Below are positions 1 to 5,304 of a stretch of 8,511 nt of DNA, one piece after another. The stretch comes from Frankiales bacterium (lineage in GTDB: Bacteria; Actinomycetota; Actinomycetes; Mycobacteriales; Jatrophihabitantaceae). Where the stretch lies: NCBI GenBank assembly GCA_025963265.1, contig JAOPUY010000488.1, positions 1 through 8,511 on the forward strand. The letters run 5' to 3'. Position numbers and translations under genes: made by a program. Within the stretch, counting starts at the first letter, position 1. Each line of letters opens with the position of its first letter. A model generated the notes under the pieces. That model had not been told where the DNA came from and did not search any database. It saw nothing but the letters and a program-made list of their open reading frames with translations.

Positions 1-182
1 CAGTGGGCGCACGATTTGACCCCGACGCCGACCCAGCCCGCTCGTGCGTCGAACTCAGCTACCAAGACCAGCAACTGCGCCGTCGCCACGCTGATTTGCG
101 CAGCGAGCCGGCAGATGTCGGCCTCCAGCACGTCCAACGGCGTTGCCGCCGACACCCCCGAAAATCCCGCGTTCTCAGTCAT
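1..182 (-). CDS. DUF222/13E12-repeat family protein, N-terminal fragment (probable HNH endonuclease), cut by window edge
   Basis: Reading the minus strand from the ATG at 182-180 gives 60 complete codons that run off the left edge. The fragment begins MTENAGFSG. It then has a helical stretch ([16 protein letters not shown], about residues 16-31), a segment resembling [11 protein letters not shown] (about 40-50), and ends in KSCAH followed by a codon starting TG, which would make the usual HW. This order is the start of the DUF222 domain of actinobacterial 13E12 proteins, which normally carry a C-terminal HNH nuclease domain; that part lies outside the window. Known: these proteins are multicopy in actinobacteria and some mycobacterial copies are DNA-damage induced; their function is not settled. 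No Shine-Dalgarno sequence precedes the ATG, which fits a leaderless transcript from the promoter at 190-212. The gene is divergent from glyA. The family call is made from memory of the motif. Confidence 0.8.
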   Translation of the reverse strand, partial: MTENAGFSGVSAATPLDVLEADICRLAAQISVATAQLLVLVAEFDARAGWVGVGVKSCAH

Positions 183-189
183 GACCCGA

Positions 190-212
190 ACGCTAGAGCG
201 GAGGTACGACAA
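190..212 (-). promoter_or_regulatory. RecA-NDp/PafBC-type DNA-damage promoter, apparently leaderless
   Basis: On the minus strand, TTGTCGTAC (212-204) is followed by exactly 8 bases and then TAGCGT (195-190). The mycobacterial RecA-independent damage promoter has the form TTGTCRGTG-N8-TANNNT. TTGTC, the purine and the -10 element match with exact spacing; the last three bases of the upstream block do not. Seven bases separate the -10 from the ATG at 182, so transcription should begin at or next to the start codon. This agrees with the missing ribosome binding site. In mycobacteria such promoters are activated by PafBC after DNA damage. That a PafBC system operates here is inferred. Confidence 0.6.
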
Positions 213-286
213 TTCTGCGATACCGGCCGAATCGGGTCTCGAAACCCACCAAACCGGGCAGCAAACGCGTCCCCGCGGTGACGCTT

Positions 287-317
287 TTGGGTCGCCATCC
301 AGCCGTTCGGCTAGGCT
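287..317 (+). promoter_or_regulatory. Probable glyA promoter overlapping a nested palindrome
   Basis: TAGGCT at 312-317 fits an actinobacterial -10 (TANNNT). Its expected start point, about 323-325, falls at the first base of riboswitch stem P1, which is the main support. The -35 is poor: TTGGGT at 287-292 is 19 bases upstream. The region carries two nested inverted repeats, AGCCG-TT-CGGCT (301-312) and CCAGCC-N9-GGCTGG (299-304 with 314-319). The second overlaps the -10 and could be an operator, but no regulator can be named. Confidence 0.4.
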
Positions 318-322
318 GGCAG

Positions 323-398
323 CGGGTCGAGACTGGCGCATTGAGGTGGGTCCAACCACTGGGAATCGATCCGGAACACCTGCCGTGCGCCTGGGCGA
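323..398 (+). promoter_or_regulatory. ZTP/ZMP riboswitch (pfl motif) upstream of glyA
   Basis: The conserved pfl landmarks appear in order. GGGTCGA (324-330) pairs with TCGATCC (366-372) as P1, with one G-U pair. It is followed by the near-invariant GACTGGCG (331-338). GGTGG (345-349) pairs with CCACT (356-360) as P2 within the AACCACTGGGA signature (354-364). The 3' domain carries GCGCCTGGGCG (387-397), close to the consensus CCGCCUGGGCA that forms P3 and the pseudoknot. Known: this class binds ZMP/ZTP, the AICAR nucleotides that build up when 10-formyl-tetrahydrofolate is short, and turns on one-carbon and purine genes. Its place directly before glyA is typical. Recognition is by eye, but the core match is strong. 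Confidence 0.9.
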
Positions 399-441
399 AT
401 CAGCAACTGACATGCCGCCCGTCGACCCCGCCCGAAGCAGG
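393..441 (+). promoter_or_regulatory. Candidate expression platform of the ZTP riboswitch
   Basis: Several pairings compete with the aptamer. TCGACCC (422-428) is a perfect complement of the P1 5' strand (324-330), better than P1's own partner, which has a G-U pair. GGGCG (393-397), part of P3, can pair with CGCCC (416-420), enclosing TCAG-CAA-CTGA (400-410). CCTGC (379-383), just before P3, can pair with GCAGG (437-441), which includes the first bases of the glyA ribosome binding site. No U-rich tract follows a stem, so control of translation or Rho-dependent termination seems likelier than an intrinsic terminator. The pairings are seen; the mechanism is inferred. Confidence 0.4.
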
Positions 442-443
442 AG
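439..443 (+). promoter_or_regulatory. Ribosome binding site fixing the glyA start
   Basis: AGGAG lies 7 bases before the ATG at 451. It decides the start: the reading frame is open much further upstream, to 16, but that stretch covers the riboswitch and the divergent DUF222 gene and shows no protein similarity. The site sits in the self-complementary GGAGCTCC (440-447). Confidence 0.75.
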
Positions 444-450
444 CTCCGCA

Positions 451-1926
451 ATGACCGAGACCGTCAAGCCCAATCCCCTCAGCCCGGAGTTCAACGCCAG
501 CGCGGCCTCGACCGCCTACCGCAGCGCGCTCGAGGTGATCGGCGCCGTCGAGCCTCGGATCGCCGCCGCGATCACCCAGGAGTTGGCCGACCAGCGCTCC
601 TCGCTGAAGCTCATCGCCAGCGAGAACTACGCCAGCCCCGCCGTGCTGCTGACGATGGGCAACTGGTTCAGCGACAAGTACGCCGAGGGCACCGTCGGGC
701 ACCGCTTCTACGCCGGCTGCCAGAACGTCGACACGGTCGAGGCGCTTGCCGCCGAGCACGCTCGGGAGCTGTTCGGGGCCGAGTACGCCTATGTTCAGCC
801 GCATTCCGGCATCGACGCCAACCTGGTCGCCTTCTGGTCGGTGCTAGCGGCCCGAGTCGAGGCCCCGGCGCTGGTCGAGGCCGGCGTGCGCAACGTCAAC
901 GACCTGGCCGAGAACGACTGGACCACGCTGCGCCGGGCCTTCGGCGACCAGCGGCTGCTCGGCATGTCCCTCGACGTCGGCGGACACCTGACCCACGGTT
1001 TCCGGCCCAATATCTCGGGCAAGATGTTCACCCACGCGAGCTACGGCACCGACCCGGTCACCGGCCTCATCGACTACGACGTCGTCCGGGCGCAGGCCAA
1101 GGAGTTCAAGCCGCTCATCCTGATGGCCGGCTACTCGGCCTACCCGCGCAAGGTCAACTTCGCCAAGATGCGCGAGATCGCCGACGAGGTCGGGGCCACC
1201 CTGATCGTCGACATGGCCCACTTCGCCGGGCTGGTTGCCGGCAAGGTGTTCACCGGCGAGTTCAACCCGGTGCCGTTTGCCCACATCACGACGACCACCA
1301 CCCACAAGTCGCTGCGGGGTCCGCGGGGCGGGGCGATCCTGGCCCAGCCAGAATTTGCCGAGTTCGTCGACCGAGGCTGCCCGATGGTGCTCGGCGGCCC
1401 GCTCTCGCACGTGATGGCCGCCAAGGCCGTCGCGTTCGCCGAGGCCCGGCAACCCGCCTTCGCCACCTACGCCCAGGCCGTGGCCGACAACGCGGTGACC
1501 CTGGCCGAGGGGTTGCTGAAGCGTGGCGGGAAACTCGTCACCGGCGGCACCGAGAACCACCTGGTGCTGCTCGACGTCACGAGCTTCGGCCTCACCGGAC
1601 GGCAGGCTGAGTCGGCGCTGGTCGACTCCGGCATCGTCACCAACCGCAACTCCGTGCCGCAGGACCCGAACGGCGCCTGGTACAGCTCGGGCGTCCGGCT
1701 CGGCACCCCGGCGCTGACCTCACGCGGCTTCGGCGCGGCCGAATTCGACCGCACGGCCGAACTCATCGTGGACGTGCTGACCGCGGCCACCCCGCTCAGC
1801 GCGGCCAGCGGCGGCCTGTCGAAGGCCAAGTACAACCTGCCGGCCGACGTCGCGGCCAAGACCCAGGCGGCGGCGGCCGAGATCCTCGACGCCAACCCGC
1901 TCTACCCGGGCTTAGACATCAGCTAG
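451..1926 (+). CDS. glyA: Serine hydroxymethyltransferase, long form
   Basis: The product has 491 residues. It is a PLP enzyme of the cytoplasm that converts serine and tetrahydrofolate to glycine and 5,10-methylene-tetrahydrofolate, the main entry of one-carbon units for purines, thymidylate and methionine. Visible motifs are [10 protein letters not shown] (53-62), [14 protein letters not shown] (77-90), VQPHSG (115-120), GGHLTHG (177-183), the PLP-contacting VDMAHFAG (253-260, with D254 and H257), and [14 protein letters not shown] (281-294), whose K286 is the Schiff-base lysine. The protein is about 70 residues longer than the common GlyA. About 30 extra residues lie between VLAARV and QRLLGMSL (about 136-168), and the C-terminus is extended. 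This long form also occurs in other actinobacteria, as I recall. The ZTP riboswitch in the leader indicates induction when formyl-folate runs low. The stop overlaps that of convergent guaB3. Confidence 0.96.
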   Translation: MTETVKPNPLSPEFNASAASTAYRSALEVIGAVEPRIAAAITQELADQRSSLKLIASENYASPAVLLTMGNWFSDKYAEGTVGHRFYAGCQNVDTVEALAAEHARELFGAEYAYVQPHSGIDANLVAFWSVLAARVEAPALVEAGVRNVNDLAENDWTTLRRAFGDQRLLGMSLDVGGHLTHGFRPNISGKMFTHASYGTDPVTGLIDYDVVRAQAKEFKPLILMAGYSAYPRKVNFAKMREIADEVGATLIVDMAHFAGLVAGKVFTGEFNPVPFAHITTTTTHKSLRGPRGGAILAQPEFAEFVDRGCPMVLGGPLSHVMAAKAVAFAEARQPAFATYAQAVADNAVTLAEGLLKRGGKLVTGGTENHLVLLDVTSFGLTGRQAESALVDSGIVTNRNSVPQDPNGAWYSSGVRLGTPALTSRGFGAAEFDRTAELIVDVLTAATPLSAASGGLSKAKYNLPADVAAKTQAAAAEILDANPLYPGLDIS

Positions 1927-1939
1927 CGAGCGCTGCTGA
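1919..1939. terminator. Hairpin at the shared stop codons, possible bidirectional terminator
   Basis: TCAGC (1919-1923) pairs with GCTGA (1935-1939). With T1924 bulged, AGC (1925-1927) pairs with GCT (1932-1934) around a GAGC loop (1928-1931). The 8-bp stem contains both stop codons. Neither strand has a following U tract, so it is not a standard intrinsic terminator. It may act as a U-less actinobacterial terminator or only stall converging polymerases. Function is inferred from position. Confidence 0.35.
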
Positions 1940-3059
1940 CGATCAGCTCGGCTTTCTGGAACTCCTTGACGGAGGAGTAGCCGCACTTGCCCATCACTCG
2001 GGCGACGGCGCCGAACAGGTTGCGCTCGCCGCTGGCGTCGGCGGTCGGGCCGAGCAGCACCTCGCGCAATTGCGGACGGTCCTCGGCCGCGACTCCCAGG
2101 TCGATCAGCTCCGAGCGCGGCAGCCGGGGATGGGAGGCGGTCGCGTCCCAGTAGTAACCCTGGCCCGGCGCCTCGGCCGCCGCGGCCAACGGCTCGCCCA
2201 GCATCACGGCGTCGGCCCCGCAGACCAGGGCCTTGGCGATGTCCCCGCCGTTGGCGATGTCGCCATAGGCGATCAGGTGGACGTAGCGCCCGCCCGTCTC
2301 GTCGAGGTAGGACCGGCGGGCGGCCGCGGCATCGGCGATCGCCGTGGCCATCGGCACCTCGATGCCCAGCGCGGCGTGGGTGGTGGAGCCGGAGTAGGCG
2401 CCGTAGCCGACGATCACCCCGGCCGCGCCGGTGCGCATCAGGTGCAGCGCGGTCTGGTAGTTCGTGCAGCCGCCGACGATGACCGGGATGTCTAGCTCGG
2501 CGATGAAGGTCTTCAGGTTGAGCGCCTCGTCGGCGGCGTGCGCGGACGCGACGTGCTCGGCCGAGATGATCGTCCCCTGGATGACCAGGATGTCGGCGCC
2601 AGCCTTGAGCACGGCCGGCGAGAGCGCGGCCGTGTGCTGCGGTGAGAGCCGCACCGCGACCCGGACGCCGCTGGCCCGCAGATCGGCGATCCGCTGGGCC
2701 AGCAGCTCGTCCGACACCGGTTGGGAGTAGATCCGCTGCAACTGCGCGGTGGAGCAGCCGCCGTCCTGGCACACCTGGGCGAAGGCCTCGGCCGGGTCTT
2801 CATAGCGTGCCCATAGGCCCTCGCCGTTCAGCACCGCGAGACCGCCGAGCGCCTCGATCTCCAGCGCGGTCGACGGCGAGACCACAGCGTCGGACGGGGC
2901 GGCGACCAACGGCAGCTCGAAGGTGTGGGCGTCGATCTGCCAACTGGTCGACACAACGCTCGAGCCGCGGGTGCGTCGAGTGGGCACCAGCGCGATCTCG
3001 TCCAGGTGGTAGCCGCGACGGGCCTCGCGGCCCAATCCGATCTCTACGGTCTCAGGCAT
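1923..3059 (-). CDS. guaB3: GuaB3 family IMP dehydrogenase-related protein
   Basis: The product has 378 residues forming an IMPDH/GMP-reductase TIM barrel without CBS domains, as is usual for actinobacterial GuaB3. Landmarks from the start are [11 protein letters not shown] (16-26), [13 protein letters not shown] (49-61), [16 protein letters not shown] (74-89), [10 protein letters not shown] (160-169), [20 protein letters not shown] (193-212), [15 protein letters not shown] (235-249) and the phosphate-binding region [21 protein letters not shown] (272-292). Canonical IMPDH forms a covalent intermediate on a cysteine in the loop after GVGxGS. Here that loop reads [12 protein letters not shown] (217-228) and has no cysteine. 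The usual ADGG before the phosphate loop reads AYGD (264-267), with Y265 where IMPDH has the ribose-binding aspartate. The mycobacterial homologue has no agreed role; a cyanobacterial GuaB3 has been reported to have IMPDH activity. The ATG at 3059 has no clear Shine-Dalgarno sequence. The gene is convergent with glyA and divergent from the GGDEF-EAL gene. Confidence 0.9.
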   Translation of the reverse strand: MPETVEIGLGREARRGYHLDEIALVPTRRTRGSSVVSTSWQIDAHTFELPLVAAPSDAVVSPSTALEIEALGGLAVLNGEGLWARYEDPAEAFAQVCQDGGCSTAQLQRIYSQPVSDELLAQRIADLRASGVRVAVRLSPQHTAALSPAVLKAGADILVIQGTIISAEHVASAHAADEALNLKTFIAELDIPVIVGGCTNYQTALHLMRTGAAGVIVGYGAYSGSTTHAALGIEVPMATAIADAAAARRSYLDETGGRYVHLIAYGDIANGGDIAKALVCGADAVMLGEPLAAAAEAPGQGYYWDATASHPRLPRSELIDLGVAAEDRPQLREVLLGPTADASGERNLFGAVARVMGKCGYSSVKEFQKAELIVSSAR

Positions 3060-3079
3060 GCCTACAGTCTGGCATCCAT

Positions 3080-3096
3080 CCGATTGCGCCGATTGC
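3080..3096. repeat. Tandem 8-bp direct repeat, possible operator
   Basis: CCGATTGC occurs at 3080-3087 and again at 3089-3096, giving a 9-bp period with one G between copies. It lies 20-37 bp in front of the guaB3 ATG, in the 181-bp region shared by two divergent genes. TACAGTC is also repeated in this region at 3063-3069 and 3111-3117. A tandem site in this position could bind a regulator of guaB3, but none can be named. Confidence 0.4.
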
Positions 3097-3126
3097 TTTC
3101 GCGCTCTGCTTACAGTCAGTTAACAT
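3097..3126 (+). promoter_or_regulatory. Weak candidate promoter for the GGDEF-EAL gene
   Basis: TAACAT (3121-3126) fits a TANNNT -10 element. TTTCGC (3097-3102) lies 18 bases upstream as a poor -35. Transcription would start near 3132, about 10 bases before the first hairpin of the structured leader. The assignment rests mainly on the -10 and that position. Confidence 0.25.
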
Positions 3127-3141
3127 TCAGACACGCGTGGG

Positions 3142-3220
3142 CAGATCGGCCGCCGGTGACGGAAGCCGCTCTGATCAAGGACTGAGCCTGCGCGAAACCG
3201 CAAGGACGCGATTACGCGCA
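3142..3220 (+). other. Structured 5' leader of the GGDEF-EAL gene
   Basis: Two hairpins with GNRA loops are visible. The first pairs CAGATCGGC (3142-3150) with GCCGCTCTG (3165-3173), with one T-C mismatch, and holds an inner CCG-GTGA-CGG stem (3153-3162). The second is CGCG (3191-3194) with CGCG (3207-3210) around CC-GCAA-GG (3198-3205). It competes with TGCGCG (3189-3194) pairing to CGCGCA (3215-3220), and with CGCG-ATTA-CGCG (3207-3218). The structure lies directly before the ribosome binding site GAGGA (3231-3235). It does not match the cyclic-di-GMP-I consensus or another riboswitch class I can recall. GC-rich DNA forms such stems readily, so a regulatory role is unproven. Confidence 0.35.
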
Positions 3221-3240
3221 TACCCAGGACGAGGACCCCC

Positions 3241-5280
3241 ATGTCTGTTCCTGAGCGACCCTCATTGCTCAGCCTGTCGATGTTCAGCGCCTTCTGGTGG
3301 CTGTCGGTGCTGGGCGGTTGGGCACTGCTGGCGACCGCGGTCGCGAAGGTGGCGACGTCCTCGCTCACGATCGCCGGCTGGCCGCTGGCCATGACCGCGG
3401 TGCTGCTGGTCGTGCTCGAACTGCTGCCGCTCGTGGAGGGCCGAGGCCACGACCCGCAAGGCGTCGTGATGTCCACCGCCTTCGTCTGCGGCATGCTCTT
3501 CCTGTGGGGCCTGTGGCCGGCCGTGCTGGTCGTCAGCGTCGCCGCGTTCGCCTCCGACCTCAATGTCAAGAAGTCGGCCTGGAAGCTGCTGTTCAACGTC
3601 GGGCAGTACAACCTCTCGGTCGCAGCCGGCTGGCTGGTGATGCTCGCCACGAATCACACCTCCTCCCTCCAACACCCGCTGGCGCACTTCGCTGGCCGCG
3701 ACCTGCTCTGGATGGTCGGCGTCTGGATCGCCTACTTCGTGACCAACGACGTCCTGGTCTCCGGCGTCCTGGCCTGGACCGACAGCTTCCTGGCCGTGGT
3801 GCTGGACGATCTGCTCCACTACACGATGATGACCTTCGCGGTGCTGGCCTTGTCGCCGCTGATCGTGGTGCTGGCCCAGACGGCCTGGGTGGTGATGCCC
3901 CTGCTGCTGATCCCACTCGTGCTGGTTTACAAGACGGCCCAGATGTCGCTGGACAAGGAGCATCAGGCCGGCCACGACTCGCTGACCGGGCTGCCCAACC
4001 GCAAGAGCCTGCGCAACGCGTTGGAGGAGTCCCTGAGCCGCGCCCGCCGCGATCAGCAGCCGTTCGGCCTGCTGCTGATCGACCTCGATCATTTCAAGGA
4101 GGTCAACGACACCCTGGGCCATCACGTCGGCGATCAGATCCTGATCCACTTCGCCGACCGGCTGCGAGCCTCCGTCCGCGACGCCGACCACGTCGCCCGC
4201 CTGGGCGGAGACGAGTTCGCGGTGATCGTCTCCGACGCCGAGGAGTCCGAGGTCCGCACGCTGGCTGAGCGGATCCGCACCTCGTTGGTCGACCCGATCG
4301 CCCACGACGGCATGCTCTTCGACATCGAGGCTTCCATCGGCATCGCGATGCACCCCGAGCAGGGCCATGAGCCCGATGACCTGATGCGACTGGCCGACGT
4401 GGCGATGTATGACGCCAAGGAGACCCGCACCGGCATCGCGACCTACGCCGCCGCCCGGGACCGCCACTCGGCCGACCGGCTCGGCCTGCTCGGCGAACTG
4501 CGCCAGGCGTTGGACGACGGCGACATCGAGCTGCACTACCAGCCCAAGGTGGCGATGCGCGACTCCTCACTGATGGGGATGGAGGCGCTCATCCGCTGGG
4601 AGCACCCTCAGCGCGGCTACATCTCCCCGGATGAGTTCATCCCGCTGGCCGAGCGCTCGGGCATCATGCCGCTGCTCACCGAGCGCGTCATCGAGCTCGC
4701 GCTCGGACAGCTGTCGGACTGGCGCTGCGACGGCCTGCCGGTGCCGGTCGCGGTCAATGTGTCGGTGAGCGACCTGGCCGGCCCCCGACTGGTCGAGCTG
4801 GTCTCGGCCGGGCTGCGCGAGAACCACCTGATGCCGGGGATGCTGCAGCTGGAGATCACCGAACGGGTGGTCGCCGAGGACTCGCTGAATCTTGACTCGG
4901 TGTTCCGAGCGCTGGCCAAGATGGGGGTCAGCCTCAGCCTGGACGACTTCGGGACGGGCTACTCCTCGCTGCTGCGACTGCAGTCCCTGCCGGTGGACGA
5001 GATCAAGATCGACCGGGCCTTCGTGTCCCGGCTGGCCGACACCAGCGACGGCTCGGGCATCGTGCAAGCGGTCATCGACCTGGCCCACGCCCGGGGGCTG
5101 CCGGCGATCGCGGAGGGCGTCGAGACGGCCCAAGAGTGGGACGTCCTGCAGTCGCTAGGTTGCGACGGGGCCCAAGGCTGGCACATCGCCGCGCCGATGC
5201 CGGCCCGCGCCGCCACCGAGTGGATCCGCGAACGGATCGCCCTGACCGGCACGGTGATCGCCAGCGCGGCTAAATTCTGA
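3241..5280 (+). CDS. Membrane-anchored GGDEF-EAL protein (diguanylate cyclase/phosphodiesterase)
   Basis: The product has 679 residues. About 230 N-terminal residues form roughly six to seven membrane segments (near 13-35, 48-66, 77-104, 120-137, 153-175 and 190-230) resembling an integral-membrane sensor; I cannot assign it to a named MASE family. A GGDEF domain follows (about 245-405), with DSLTGLPNR (246-254), LIDLDHFKEVND (279-290), the product-inhibition site RDAD (313-316) and GGDEF (322-326), all intact. The EAL domain (about 412-665) has EAL at 448-450, NVSVSD (506-511), LEITE (537-541), LDDFGTGYSS (567-576), the lysine of KIDR (589-592), AEGVE (624-628) and QGWHIAAP (645-652). The metal and catalytic residues appear present. 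It should therefore be able both to make and to degrade cyclic di-GMP, with the membrane part probably setting the balance. GAGGA (3231-3235) lies 5 bases before the ATG, supporting this start. The ABC genes follow closely. Confidence 0.95.
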   Translation: MSVPERPSLLSLSMFSAFWWLSVLGGWALLATAVAKVATSSLTIAGWPLAMTAVLLVVLELLPLVEGRGHDPQGVVMSTAFVCGMLFLWGLWPAVLVVSVAAFASDLNVKKSAWKLLFNVGQYNLSVAAGWLVMLATNHTSSLQHPLAHFAGRDLLWMVGVWIAYFVTNDVLVSGVLAWTDSFLAVVLDDLLHYTMMTFAVLALSPLIVVLAQTAWVVMPLLLIPLVLVYKTAQMSLDKEHQAGHDSLTGLPNRKSLRNALEESLSRARRDQQPFGLLLIDLDHFKEVNDTLGHHVGDQILIHFADRLRASVRDADHVARLGGDEFAVIVSDAEESEVRTLAERIRTSLVDPIAHDGMLFDIEASIGIAMHPEQGHEPDDLMRLADVAMYDAKETRTGIATYAAARDRHSADRLGLLGELRQALDDGDIELHYQPKVAMRDSSLMGMEALIRWEHPQRGYISPDEFIPLAERSGIMPLLTERVIELALGQLSDWRCDGLPVPVAVNVSVSDLAGPRLVELVSAGLRENHLMPGMLQLEITERVVAEDSLNLDSVFRALAKMGVSLSLDDFGTGYSSLLRLQSLPVDEIKIDRAFVSRLADTSDGSGIVQAVIDLAHARGLPAIAEGVETAQEWDVLQSLGCDGAQGWHIAAPMPARAATEWIRERIALTGTVIASAAKF

Positions 5281-5291
5281 GCAGCATCCGT

Positions 5292-5297
5292 TAGCGT
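5292..5297 (+). promoter_or_regulatory. Candidate -10 element for a leaderless ABC-exporter transcript
   Basis: TAGCGT lies exactly 7 bases before the GTG at 5305, the same hexamer and distance as in the promoter of the divergent gene at 182. No good -35 is present: TTCTGAGCA (5275-5283) sits at the spacing of a damage-type element but matches it at only 5 of 9 positions. If used, the ABC genes would be transcribed independently of the GGDEF-EAL gene. Confidence 0.35.
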
Positions 5298-5304
5298 GCA
5301 AGGC

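Noticed and set aside
16..450. In-frame upstream extension of glyA, giving a 636-residue protein
   Set aside because: It overlaps the antisense DUF222 gene, its promoter and the ZTP riboswitch. The encoded residues resemble nothing in GlyA, and a good ribosome binding site precedes the ATG at 451.
3130..3240. Cyclic-di-GMP-I (GEMM) riboswitch before the GGDEF-EAL gene
   Set aside because: GNRA loops and a GGACGC string are present, but the conserved core and receptor arrangement of the class cannot be traced.
3262..4536. Long minus-strand open frame (424 codons) opposite the GGDEF-EAL gene
   Set aside because: Its product is dominated by H, Q, R, G and D without recognisable motifs, as expected for the antisense of a GC-rich gene. 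The plus-strand protein is unmistakable.
5275..5297. RecA-NDp damage promoter before the ABC genes
   Set aside because: The -10 and spacing fit, but the upstream block matches TTGTCRGTG at only 5 of 9 positions and lacks the TTGTC core.
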